Below are positions 36,990-48,250 of a stretch of DNA of 64,000 nt, one piece after another. The translations under genes were made by a program, and so were the position numbers. How positions within the stretch are numbered: the first letter of the stretch is position 1; each line of letters opens with the position of its first letter. Source of the DNA: Siphonodentalium dalli (Eukaryota; Mollusca; Scaphopoda; Gadilida; Siphonodentaliidae); contig CP136063.1 in the NCBI GenBank assembly GCA_032622095.1, positions 267,587,426-267,651,425 of the forward strand, given 5' to 3'. The notes beneath the pieces were generated by a model that saw nothing but the letters and a program-made list of their open reading frames with translations, was not told the DNA's origin and did no database searches.

Positions 36990-37418
36990 CCCTTTCAGTG
37001 CCAGGGGCCGATCTCATCGGCATCTAATTTACGGTCTGTAAAATCGGCCGTAAAAAATAAAAAAAATGTTGTTTTTTTTTTTGGTTTGAATTTTTGAATT
37101 TTTTTTGGGTATGCTTAAGTATGCTATAGCGAATTTAAAAACAAACTGGATAAAACCTTAGGGGCATGTTATAACTCAAAACTATCACCAAGTATTCATA
37201 GTAATAATTTTGATGCCCATGAAAAACGTAAGATTCCCTGGCACTAAACCTACAAAATAAGTCTGTTAAAGAATATAAGAAAAAATTATTAAAATTGTAA
37301 AAAATAATAACAAATCTGAACAAATGATGAAAAATTGTTAGGCCAATGCATTCTCTTATATATGCATTGGCACAGGGTATATGGGTTGATACAAAAATCG
37401 GACCTGGCACTGAAAGGG
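36990..37418. mobile_element. TTAA hairpin MITE, family P4, nested copy
   Basis: TTAACCCTTTCAGTGCCAGG at the left and its complement at the right include the TTAA duplications (36986-36989 and 37419-37422). It shares ccgatctcatcgg and tttgtaggttta/gttgatacaaaaa blocks with 32536-32790. The internal hairpin is reduced to aatgcattctcttatatatg with a short complement. Confidence 0.8.
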
Positions 37419-37575
37419 TTAATGCTTTAAACTGTGTAGGCCATGTGCTCTAGAATAGATGGAGAGGATACATGATGATTAAGCCGTGTCAATTTCAGCT
37501 ACTAAGTGAATTGAACTAAAATTTCCTTGTCTAAATAATGTCTCAAACACAAGATAAATATATTTCATTCATATC

Positions 37576-37827
37576 CAAGCCTTGAAATAGTGTGCCTGTC
37601 ATTTGCAGAATGAGGTCCCCAGAGGGTGAATTTAGTGATGCTACCCCGCATAGCGGGCTAGCATCACCAAATTCACCCTCTGGGACCTCATTCTGCTTAC
37701 ACCTCAGCAGAATGAGGTTCCCAGAGGGTGAATTTGGTGATGCTAGCCCGCTATGCGGGGTAGCATCACTAAATTCACCCTCTGGGAACTCATTCTGCAA
37801 ATGACAGACACACTATTTCAAGGCTTG
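37576..37827. mobile_element. Double-hairpin hAT-type MITE, copy 2
   Basis: It begins CAAGCCTTGAAATAGTGTG, ends with the complement, and is flanked by the exact 8-bp duplication TTCATATC (37568-37575 and 37828-37835). Two hairpins (37605-37696 and 37707-37798) are joined by only about 10 bp, whereas copy 1 has about 200 bp between them. Confidence 0.9.
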
Positions 37828-37839
37828 TTCATATCCCGA

Positions 37840-38210
37840 GGTCGATATCAGCCGGGGTCCGTATCAGCTGGGGTCCGTATCAGCCGGGGTCCTTAACAGC
37901 CATTGGTCTGTAAAAGCAAGGGTCTGTATCGACCAGGGTCCTTATCAGCTGGGGTCCGTATCAGCTAGGGTCCTTAACAGCCATTGGTCTGTAAAAGCGA
38001 GGGTCTGTATCGACCAGGGTCCTTATCAGCCGGGGTCCGTATCAGCTAGGGTCCTTAACAGCCATTGGTCTGTAAAAGTGAGGGTCTGTATCGACCAGGG
38101 TCCTTATCAGCCGGGGTCCGTATCAGCTAGAGTCCTTAACAGCCATTGGTCTGTAAAAGCGAGGGTCTGTATCGACCAGGGTCCTTGTCAGCCAGAATCC
38201 GTGTCAGTCA
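37840..38210 (+). repeat. 81-bp tandem repeat, about four copies
   Basis: The word cattggtctgtaaaag recurs at 37901, 37982, 38063 and 38144, an exact 81-bp period. Each unit is itself made of degenerate gggtccgtatcagc words of about 20 bp. The array starts a few bases after the target duplication of the hairpin element. No coding role is evident. Confidence 0.85.
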
Positions 38211-38981
38211 GCATTCACGACTACTGTTAACTTCGTAATTGTTTTCAGAAGAAGTTAATTCTGTGAAAGGTGTCTATTATTAAATTTAACCCTTTCTTTA
38301 CAGAATTGATTCAGAAATAAAAGTATACATTGGAATGATCTATTAGTCGTCTGGAGTGGTGTTCATGAAATTTAATCAGACAATAGATAGACAAACAATT
38401 TCAGGCCTGCAAATTTGAGGCGAACGACCATTTAGTTTGCCTGGAGGTTAAATTAAAATGAAAATGCAGCGAACGAAAAACAGGTCACGCCAAAGTTTTA
38501 TGTAGTTCTCGCGATAACTGATTCTCACCTTTATTTGAGACAGTAGCCCATCTGTATGTAGTTAATAATACCAGTTGTAGTTATTATAACAGTTTGCGTA
38601 ACTCTTCTGCTAACCTATGGTATGGGTTACCTAAGCACAAACCAGGCGAACGAAAAATATGTTACACATAATTCACGAATTCATGACTAACATATAGATC
38701 TTTATCTGTCATCATAGGTTGGATTAGAATTATTTTTACACTCATTAACCACTATGTGGGAGGTGATATCCACTTGAAACGGGTGTCTTCCATTCATTTA
38801 TTGCATAGTTATGGCTCTTAGAGTGAAAATGCGTCTTGCCAACTTTAGATCTCTGTGTCTGAGTCATCATAGGTGATGTATGAAACATATTAATTTAGTA
38901 TAGTCTATGCTCACGAGGTTGCATGAAGAGAACAATAACGACATTTAACATATTTTGTCGATTAATTTCTTCTGAAGTTAA

Positions 38982-39096
38982 ACCAGTGAATACTCATATA
39001 TATACGAGGCTACCTGTGGGAGACCTGCATATATAAGAGAATGCTTTGGCACAGGATCTTTAATTCTGCACCAGCGGAGCTCCCTTCATCAAAGGG
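38982..39096. mobile_element. TTAA hairpin MITE fragment
   Basis: It begins after TTAA at 38978 and ends ATCAAAGGG before TTAA at 39097. The hairpin words atatatacgaggct and catatataagagaatgc and the tail tctgcaccagcggagctccc match the 46459 copy. Internally shortened. Confidence 0.65.
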
Positions 39097-39117
39097 TTAA
39101 GACATGTTTTGAATTAA

Positions 39118-39403
39118 CCCTTTACCCAACAGAAGGGCCATGTACCATAGGTCGCCTCGCATATATAAGAGAATGCATTGGCTTAACACATTAAAAATTA
39201 TAAAATTATTAAAGAATGTATGGTCGACTCGCATATATAAGAGAATGCATTGGCACAGGGCATAACTGTAACTATCACAATGTGGTCAAGGAGCCGGTTC
39301 CAATGATATCCATATTTGTATGGTTCTATTGAGACAGACCGAAGATATTTTAGGCTGTTGAAGCTTTATTTGACCGGTTTTGGCCGTTTTGTTGGGTAAA
39401 GGG
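39118..39403. mobile_element. TTAA hairpin MITE, CCCTTTACCCAACA subfamily, copy a
   Basis: CCCTTTACCCAACA at the left and TGTTGGGTAAAGGG at the right (39390-39403) lie directly inside TTAA duplications (39114-39117 and 39404-39407). The interior matches 48251-48642 in reverse, including aagatattttaggctgttga. Confidence 0.85.
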
Positions 39404-39496
39404 TTAAGCCACATCAGAAAATTTATAAACCACATCAATAGCCACCTTTATGGAGGATGCACTGTGTGGTGCACTTGTTACGAAATTGTGAGAGGG

Positions 39497-40015
39497 GTAC
39501 AGTAATGCCCTAAGTAATCGACCTCTTAACCACAGCAGAATTATGGGTAACTTTTCAGGATTTAGTCAGAAATATGGCTTGTTGCCATTCATCGGAAAGC
39601 TCTCCGATCAATTACTTTGAGCATCACTGTATACTGGAATCAGCTTGTCCATCTTTCGTCCGTCTATGGACACAAATTTGTCCGGAGTTATTCTCAGTCA
39701 TTTTTTAATCATTTTCCATGAAACATGGCACAAACATCAACCACCATGGGAACCTGTGCACCTGCGATTATGACATCTGTCAGACTTTTTTGGTGGAGTT
39801 ATCCCCCTTATTTTACTTAGAAAATGTTCGCAAGATGTATAATTTTATTCCTACATTTTTTGGTCCAAAGGTTTAGGATTAGGGTTAGGGTTGTGCACCT
39901 GCAATGGGAATATGTTATTTTATTATTTTAACTAAATGTTTACTGACATGTGAAACATCTTAGTATTTTTAAAACACGGGGGGGTATTCTTAGTCCCATT
40001 GGGAACTCACACCTC
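39497..40015. repeat. Degenerate dispersed repeats
   Basis: 39497-39625 matches, in reverse, the hairpin element near 27000-27115. From about 39640 the sequence follows a repeat also present at 49060-49510, sharing ggacacaaatttgtccggag, caaccaccatgggaacc and gtcccattggga. It includes ggattagggttagggtt, which is part of that repeat. Confidence 0.65.
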
Positions 40016-40020
40016 TAGTT

Positions 40021-40352
40021 ATTTTCAGTTCCCAGACCATATATTATAGTAAATTCATAGGGCACCCACCCCACACCATATATTAGAGTAAACTTATAGG
40101 GCTCCCAGTCTCCCACCCACACCATATATTAGAGTAAACTTATATGGCAACCACCCACACCATACATGTATTTCTAATAGGGCACCCATCCACACAATAC
40201 ATGTATTTCTAAATAGGGCACCTACCCACACCATACATGTATTTCTAATAGGGCACCACCCATACCATACATGTATTTCTAATAGGGCACCCACCCATAC
40301 CATACATGTATTTCTAATAGGGCACCCACCCATACCATACATGTATTTCTAA
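40021..40352 (+). repeat. Minisatellite seeded by the exon 4 splice acceptor
   Basis: 40022-40052 (ttattttcagttcccagacc, then atatatta) closely matches the true acceptor and exon start (attttcagttcccaaaccat, 40381-40400). Diverged copies of ccatatattagagtaaac follow, then a regular array of about five 35-bp units, catacatgtatttctaata plus gggcacccaccca. The decoy acceptor leads to a stop (TAG) within ten codons. Confidence 0.65.
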
Positions 40353-40388
40353 TTCCTGTTATAACTCATTTGTTATTTTTATTTTCAG

Positions 40389-40573
40389 TTCCCAAACCAT
40401 TTATTGGAGTGTATGCAGGGCTGGCAATAGGAATTATTGGGGCGGGCTTGAAATCTATGGAGATGCATGATGTTAAGTTTTTCACTCGCAACAGAATACA
40501 GGACAATCAGAACATTGTTTATCAGAATGACCGAGGAATACTCTGTGAAAACATGAAAACCACGCGGCCATAG
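40389..40573 (+). CDS. NDUFA11: NDUFA11-like, exon 4 (terminal)
   Basis: The acceptor ttttcag precedes 185 nt: two bases closing the split codon, 60 codons and TAG. It codes PKPFIGVYAGLAIGIIGAGL, the last helix, then a hydrophilic tail of about 35 residues rich in D, N, R and K that goes beyond the human protein. Helix 4 corresponds to GIGAAACVYFGIAASLVKM in the human subunit. Intron 3 is about 5.2 kb. No AATAAA or ATTAAA lies between the stop and the satellite that starts about 105 bp later, so the 3' UTR may run into the array. Confidence 0.85.
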
Positions 40574-40678
40574 TTAATGTTTGTCTTATTATTTGTGATT
40601 TTTCTTGTTTAGATGCATAATGTGATTATATTTGAATAGTTCAGATATTAATACAGACATTTGTGTGTTAACAATTGT

Positions 40679-43600
40679 GTATAGTGACTTATTATGCCCC
40701 GACCCCTGTATGAGGTTCGGGGCACATAGCCGAGTGCTCCATCCATGTATAGTGACTTATTATGCCCCGACCCCTGTATGAGGTTCGGGGCACATAGCCG
40801 AGTGCTCCATCCATGTATAGTGACTTATTATGCCCCGACCCCTGTATGAGGTTCGGGGCACATAGCCGAGTGCTCCATCCGTGTATAGTGACTTATTATG
40901 CCCCGACCCCTGTATGAGGTTCGGGGCACACAGCCGAGTGCTCCATCCGTGTATAGTGACTTATTATGCCCCGACCCCTGTATGAGGTTCGGGGCACACA
41001 GCCGAGTGCTCCATCCGTGTATAGTGACTTATTATGCCCCGACCCCTGTATGAGGTTCGGGGCACACAGCCGAGTGCTCCATCCGTGTATAGTGACTTAT
41101 TATGCCCCGACCCCTGTATGAGGTTCGGGGCACATAGCCGAGTGCTCCATCCATGTATAGTGACTTATTATGCGCCGACCCCTGTATGAGGTTCGGGGCA
41201 CATAGCCGAGTGCTCCATCCGTGTATAGTGACTTATTATGCCCCGACCCCTGTATGAGGTTCGGGGCACATAGCCGAGTGCTCCATCCATGTATAGTGAC
41301 TTATTATGCCCCGACCCCTGTATGAGGTTCGGGGCACATAGCCGAGTGCTCCATCCGTGTATAGTGACTTATTATGCCCCGACCCCTGTATGAGATTCGG
41401 GGCACATAGCCGAGTGCTCCATCCATGTATAGTGACTTATTATGCCCCGACCCCTGTATGAGATTCGGGGCACATAGCCGAGTGCTCCATCCATGTATAG
41501 TGACTTATTATGCCCCGACCCCTGTATGAGGTTCGGGGCACATAGCCGAGTGCTCCATCCATGTATAGTGACTTATTATGCCCCGACCCCTGTATGAGGT
41601 TCGGGGCACACAGCCGAGTGCTCCATCCGTGTATAGTGACTTATTATGCCCCGACCCCTGTATGAGGTTCGGGGCACATAGCCGAGTGCTCCATCCATGT
41701 ATAGTGACTTATTATGCCCCGACCCCTGTATGAGGTTCGGGGCACATAGCCGAGTGCTCCATCCATGTATAGTGACTTATTATGCCCCGACCCCTGTATG
41801 AGGTTCGGGGCACATAGCCGAGTGCTCCATCCATGTATAGTGACTTATTATGCCCCGACCCCTGTATGAGGTTCGGGGCACACAGCCGAGTGCTCCATCC
41901 GTGTATAGTGACTTATTATGCCCCGACCCCTGTATGAGGTTCGGGGCACACAGCCGAGTGCTCCATCCGTGTATAGTGACTTATTATGCCCCGACCCCTG
42001 TATGAGGTTCGGGGCACATAGCCGAGTGCTCCATCCATGTATAGTGACTTATTATGCCCCGACCCCTGTATGAGGTTCGGGGCACACAGCCGAGTGCTCC
42101 ATCCATGTATAGTGACTTATTATGCCCCGACCCCTGTATGAGGTTCGGGGCACACAGCCGAGTGCTCCATCCATGTATAGTGACTTATTATGCCCCGACC
42201 CCTGTATGAGGTTCGGGGCACATAGCCGAGTGCTCCATCCATGTATAGTGACTTATTATGCCCCGACCCCTGTATGAGATTCGGGGCACACAGCCGAGTG
42301 CTCCATCCATGTATAGTGACTTATTATGCCCCGACCCCTGTATGAGGTTCGGGGCACACAGCCGAGTGCTCCATCCATGTATAGTGACTTATTATGCCCC
42401 GACCCCTGTATGAGGTTCGGGGCACACAGCCGAGTGCTCCATCCATGTATAGTGACTTATTATGCCCCGACCCCTGTATGAGGTTCGGGGCACAGAGCCG
42501 AGTGCTCCATCCGTGTATAGTGACTTATTATGCCCCGACCCCTGTATGAGGTTCGGGGCACACAGCCGAGTGCTCCATCCGTGTATAGTGACTTATTATG
42601 CCCCGACCCCTGTATGAGGTTCGGGGCACACAGCCGAGTGCTCCATCCGTGTATAGTGACTTATTATGCCCCGACCCCTGTATGAGGTTCGGGGCACACA
42701 GCCGAGTGCTCCATCCATGTATAGTGACTTATTATGCCCCGACCCCTGTATGAGGTTCGGGGCACATACATGTAGCCGAGTGCTCCATCCATGTATAGTG
42801 ACTTATTATGCCCCAACCCCTGTATGAGGTTCGGGGCACATAGCCGAGTGCTCCATCCATGTATAGTGACTTATTATGCCCCGACCCCTGTATGAGGTTC
42901 GGGGCACACAGCCGAGTGCTCCATCCGTGTATAGTGACTTATTATGCCCCGACCCCTGTATGAGGTTCGGGGCACACAGCCGAGTGCTCCATCCGTGTAT
43001 AGTGACTTATTATGCCCCGACCCCTGTATGAGGTTCGGGGCACATAGCCGAGTGCTCCATCCGTGTATAGTGACTTATTATGCCCCGACCCCTGTATGAG
43101 GTTCGGGGCACACAGCCGAGTGCTCCATCCGTGTATAGTGACGTATTATGCCCCGACCCCTGTATGAGGTTCGGGGCACACAGCCGAGTGCTCCATCCGT
43201 GTATAGTGACTTATTATGCCCCGACCCCTGTATGAGGTTCGGGGCACACAGCCGAGTGCTCCATCCATGTATAGTGACTTATTATGCCCCGACCCCTGTA
43301 TGAGGTTCGGGGCACACAGCCGAGTGCTCCATCCATGTATAGTGACTTATTATGCCCCGACCCCTGTATGAGGTTCGGGGCACACAGCCGAGTGCTCCAT
43401 CCGTGTATAGTGACTTATTATGCCCCGACCCCTGTATGAGGTTCGGGGCACATAGCCGAGTGCTCCATCCGTGTATAGTGACTTATTATGCCCCGACCCC
43501 TGTATGAAGTTCGGGGCACACAGCCGAGTGCTCCATCCGTGTATAGTGACTTATTATGCCCCGACCCCTGTATGAGGTTCGGGGCACATAGCCGAGTGCT

Positions 43601-44672
43601 CCATCCGTGTATAGTGACTTATTATGCCCCGACCCCTGTATGAGGTTCGGGGCACATAGCCGAGTGCTCCATCCGTGTATAGTGACTTATTATGCCCCGA
43701 CCCCTGTATGAGGTTCGGGGCACATAGCCGAGTGCTCCATCCGTGTATAGTGACTTATTATGCCCCGACCCCTGTATGAGGTTCGGGGCACATAGCCGAG
43801 TGCTCCATCCATGTATAGTGACTTATTATGCCCCGACCCCTGTATGAGATTCGGGGCACATAGCCGAGTGCTCCATCCATGTATAGTGACTTATTATGCC
43901 CCGACCCCTGTATGAGGTTCGGGGCACACAGCCGAGTGCTCCATCCATGTATAGTGACTTATTATGCCCCGACCCCTGTATGAGGTTCGGGGCACATAGC
44001 CGAGTGCTCCATCCATGTATAGTAACTTATTATGCCCCGTCCCCTGTATGAGGTTCGGGGCACACAGCCGAGTGCTCCATCCATGTATAGTAACTTATTA
44101 TGCCCCGACCCCTGTATGAGGTTCGGGGCACACAGCCGAGTGCTCCATCCATGTATAGTAACTTATTATGCCCCGACCCCTGTATGAGGTTCGGGGCACA
44201 CAGCCGAGTGCTCCATCCATGTATAGTGACTTATTATGCCCCGACCCCTGTATGAGGTTCGGGGCACATAGCCGAGTGCTCCATCCATGTATAGTAACTT
44301 ATTATGCCCCGACCCCTGTATGAGGTTCGGGGCACATAGCCGAGTGCTCCATCCATGTATAGTAACTTATTATGCCCCGACCCCTGTATGACCCCTGTAT
44401 GACCCCTGTAGCCGAGTGCTCCATCCATGTATAGTAACTTATTATGCCCCGACCCCTGTATGACCCCTGTATGACCCCTGTATGAGGTTCGGGGCACATA
44501 GCCGAGTGCTCCATCCATGTATAGTAACTTATTATGCCCCGACCCCTGTATGACCCCTGTATGACCCCTGTAGCCGAGTGCTCCATCCATGTATAGTAAC
44601 TTATTATGCCCCGACCCCTGTATGACCCCTGTATGACCCCTGTATGACCCCTGTAGCCGAGTGCTCCATCCA
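40679..44672 (+). repeat. 68-bp satellite, about 58 copies
   Basis: The unit runs from gtatagtgacttattatg through ccccgacccctgtatgagg and ttcggggcaca to gccgagtgctccatcc, period 68 bp. Each unit can form a hairpin, tgccccga against ttcggggca. Units are nearly identical. Most differences sit at two positions: cacata/cacaca, and ccatgt/ccgtgt, the latter a CpG-to-CpA change. A 6-bp insertion (acatgt) occurs near 42770. The last few units gain 11-bp tgacccctgta reiterations and lose the second hairpin arm. It starts in the likely 3' region of the NDUFA11-like gene. Confidence 0.95.
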
Positions 44673-44689
44673 TCCGTAAATCTGTCCTT

Positions 44690-45300
44690 GTAACTCGGGT
44701 GTCAATTATCGGATTTTGTTCTCCTTTGGTATGGTGATAGCGGATTTTGTTCTCCTTTGGTATGGTGATAGCGGATTTTGTTCTCCTTTGGTATGGTGAT
44801 AGCGGATTTTGTTCTCCTTTGGTATGGTGATAGCGGATTTTGTTCTCCTTTGGTATGGTGATAGCGGATTTTGTTCTCCTTTGGTATGGTGATAGCGGAT
44901 TTTGTTCTCCTTTGGTATGGTGATAGCACAGCTTTGGGGGAACAATATCTACATATACGAGTCCATTAATATTTACCAGAGTTGCGGCTCTTGATTGACT
45001 TGGAAATTTGTGTTTGTACGAACATTTCAGTTTGTAACTCAGGCGTTAGTTATCGGATTTTATTTGGCACGGTGATACCACAGCATGCAGTAAAGGATAC
45101 CCACATACTACGGCTTTCGTCTGTTCATCTTTACAAGAGTTATAGCCCTTGTTTGACTTGGGAATTGAACTTTATGTGTCCTTATAATATTTTCAGCTTG
45201 TAACTTGGGTATGGATCATCAAATTTGGTTGTGCTTTGGTGTGTTGGTAGCCCAGCTTAGGGGGAAATGATACCCACTTCTTGGATTTATAATTTAAAAA
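44690..45300 (+). repeat. 31-bp tandem array inside a longer ~165-345 bp repeat
   Basis: Between 44711 and 44926 the word ggattttgttctcctttggt recurs seven times at exactly 31 bp. The surrounding phrase, from cttgtaactcgggtgt to gatagcacagctttggggga, occurs again in diverged form at about 45032-45110 and 45198-45280. The 31-mer array is therefore a local expansion within one unit of an older repeat. Confidence 0.85.
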
Positions 45301-45309
45301 AACATTTCC

Positions 45310-45950
45310 ATCCATATAAATATTTAGTATTGCCCTCTCTCTAAACCGAGCATCAGGGCATATGCCATGCTTGGTGTTGCACTTCTTTATGATAAGTTAA
45401 AGGTGGATTATCTCTTTGTAAACATGTATTATATAGTTACCGGGGTATAAAACATTAGATCCGAGTCGAAGACTCCTGTCCGGAAATGCTTTTATCGATT
45501 AATATTAATTTTATTTCGAATATTTTCTGGTCTAAAAATGTGTGGTAGTTTATCTAACGAACAATAGTGGTTACTGTTAACAGAGACCAGAAAGTTTATT
45601 GTATAATTTTGTCACAAATAAACGTTAATTATACTCATTATTGCGTATAACTATGGAATAAAACAATACAACCAATTAATCTGGGACATTTGACGTTCGG
45701 TACATAGACTTAGGAACAGCCCAATGCTCTATATCGCTATATCGTATCACCCGAATGGGCTGTTCTAAAAATAGACAAATAAACGGGCCCAATAAAATAT
45801 TTGAAATAAAATCAATACAATTCCGGACATGGGTCTTCAGTTCATATTTATTATTTTATACCCATGCAACTATTTCAAATTTGTTATTTAAAGAGATAAT
45901 CCATCTTTAAGTCTACTATACGAGCAATGTTCAGGCCTCAAAATATGGTG
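45310..45950. other. Gene-free stretch
   Basis: AT-rich. A small palindrome, gcccaatgctctata / tatatcg-atgggctg, lies near 45718-45765. AATAAA-type words near 45616 and 45655 are the first good polyadenylation candidates after the satellite. Confidence 0.35.
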
Positions 45951-45957
45951 CTGGACA

Positions 45958-46056
45958 TTTGTAGAATGAGGTCACCAGAGGGTGAATTTACTGATGCTAT
46001 CCCGCACTGTGGGCTAGCATAACTAAATTCACGATCTGGGGAACTCATTCTCCATA
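45958..46056. mobile_element. Single-hairpin relative of the double-hairpin element
   Basis: The arms gtagaatgaggtcaccagag and a decayed complement (gatctggggaactcattct) share the sequence of the hairpins at 556, 850, 37605 and 37707. Only one hairpin is present, and the CAAGCC terminus is not found. The most diverged copy. Confidence 0.65.
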
Positions 46057-46458
46057 GACCTATTTAATAGCCTAACAATTTTAGACTTATACATGTACCT
46101 ATATGTATAGGACAAGGATCAGGTGGAGTAAATTTGATGGTGTTGATTCTGTGGTGAAATCATTGAGGTGACAATAATTAAAAATAGAGCATGACTTGGA
46201 GTTTACTACATGGGTATATTTCCCAGTGCAGTTGGTATAGTTGACGACATGAAGTGGAGTGAACTATACACATCACTTTGCTCTATTTAATATATTTCAC
46301 CGATTGGAACTTGTAGCATGCATACTACATAACTGCATCCTACCAAGTTGGCACCAACATAAACTTTCTGGACTCCAGGAGAAGTTAATGGAGATCAATT
46401 ACAACTCATTTTTCTGAGGCGACACATAAGATCATCCACTTCCTGATAAACAGTTTAA

Positions 46459-46711
46459 CCCTTCCATGACTGGAGATTCCTGAAATTTTGTGAAAACCCT
46501 GTGCCATTGGATTCACTTATATATGTGAGTCTCCCATATGGAGTCTTGCACATATAAGAGAATACATTGGCGTAACGGTATTTATCTTGACCTTGTAAGC
46601 CAGTGCATTCTCTTATATATGCGAGGCTCCCTATGGGAGACTCATATATAAGAGAATGCACTGGCACAGAATATTTAATGCTGCATCAGCGCAGCTCCCA
46701 TCATGAAAGAG
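46459..46711. mobile_element. TTAA hairpin MITE, family P4, two-hairpin copy
   Basis: CCCTTCCATGA at the left and TCATGAAAGAG at the right lie just inside TTAA (46455-46458 and 46712-46715). Two successive hairpins (about 46498-46572 and 46600-46668) have cttatatatgtgagtctccc-type arms. This is the most complete reference for the interrupted copies at 1915 and 36785. Confidence 0.8.
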
Positions 46712-46827
46712 TTAAGAGAAAGATAATTTTCAAAAGAATGTAGTATACAAGTTCTATTTCAAATGCATGAAACTGTAATGCAAGGTGAATTCAACCGAAT
46801 ATTGCCACTTCACAAGTTGGTGTTGTT

Positions 46828-47908
46828 TAGTGATGCGGACCGGACCGCTTTGGACCGGTCCGGTCCGCGGTCCAGGGGTGGACCGCGTCCAGACCGGACG
46901 GGAACGCTTTTTGCCGCCGGTCCGGTACTCTCCGGTCCGGTCCACTATTTTACTTCAGTTATAATAAACTATCGCGAATATTATTGCGTATTTGCCGTCA
47001 TATCAATTAGCAACGATGTATTGACACATTCAAGTGGTTAATATCTATTAAACGTTTGATGCCACGAAAACAATGTATAGATGTACTTTATACATGTCAC
47101 TTTCCTTAAAATGTATTAGTGTAACACTGGCCAACACTATGTAGCACCCTATCAATGCGACAAACATGCAACTGAATGAGTATGGAACTATTTGTCATAA
47201 ACCGTGTAACATGGCATCAACTAATCAATTTGGATGGATATTGAATCGATTATTCTATTGTTTTTCACAGTTATAATTATCGAAGAAACATGCAAACCAC
47301 ATTACATAGTACATACACAAGACAGTCACATTAATCCGATAGTAGTTGTACTTAGGTATATAACTGTAATTGTCAGGACTACAATCAGCCATCACAATCT
47401 CCAAGACTCCAATATTAATGTAGTAGTCATATTAGTACACAGTTGTATAGTCATCAGTATAGTTATTTCGTTTAAATTTCAATGTAATGAAAATAAGTAT
47501 GATACGAATCATGCATACGATCAGTTGAGTGCCATGTTAGATTGGTTATAACACATTCTGGCCCTAGCTATATATCTGTCCAATACATTTAATTAGTGCA
47601 TGTTCGCATTACTAGAAATACTATTATCGTGCATCGTTCCCAGTATATCCCACCAGAGACAGACAATGATGCATACAATCGGCAAACAATGTAAGTTTTA
47701 ACATAAATGAACTCATTGCAATGCACTGAACTCGGTAACCTTATGGTTTGTACTATACAGAGTAAAAATATATAGCCTATTATAGGTGGACCGAACCGTT
47801 TTGGACCGGTCCAGGCATGTGTACCGGACCGAATGTCCTGGACCGGACTGGACCACCTTGGCAGTGGACCGGACCACCCAAGGTGGTCCGGTCCGGTCCG
47901 CATCACTA
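46828..47908. mobile_element. 1.08-kb non-autonomous hAT element with GGACCGG-rich ends
   Basis: The termini TAGTGATGCGGACCGGACC and its exact complement are flanked by the exact 8-bp duplication GTGTTGTT (46820-46827 and 47909-47916). The ends are dense in ggaccggtcc-like words; the middle is ordinary AT-rich DNA without transposase. The 8-bp duplication and the TAGTGATG start identify a hAT-type element. Confidence 0.9.
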
Positions 47909-48250
47909 GTGTTGTTCCTGTAAAAAATGTGTTGACAGTAACATTTTTATTTCATTTGGACATGCAACAGTAAATTGGTGGATATTTTCTCGAGATGGGC
48001 GTTCTCTGTTGATTGTTTTTTGAATGCAAGATTGGTATATTAGGGTGCTAAATTTAGCACGATACTATATACAGCTATAGTGGTGTGTTAAAAATTAGCA
48101 CAACGCTATACAATATTGGACACGGCTCACAGCCAATAAGAATGCACCTTTTCTTGGCGAGTTTAATTATCAGGTAATAGTATTGGTGCATGTTTGTGGG
48201 TCATCACTATGTTTGAATTATATAGATCCTGGAATATACTATTTCATTAA

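Noticed and set aside
39868-39890. Telomere-like ttaggattagggttaggg
   Set aside because: It is part of a dispersed repeat whose other copy (about 49375) has a decayed version. There is no array, so not a telomeric site.
40679-44672. Regular repeats resembling a CRISPR array
   Set aside because: Units are contiguous and near-identical with no unique spacers; the genome is eukaryotic. A satellite.
44234-44945. Long minus-strand frames with WMEHSA or HHTKGEQNP repeats
   Set aside because: Chance frames through the 68-bp and 31-bp arrays. Repetition alone explains their openness.
47234-47551. 105-codon hydrophobic frame inside the hAT MITE
   Set aside because: Ile/Val/Thr-rich translation of AT-rich DNA, no family blocks. 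Not a transposase.
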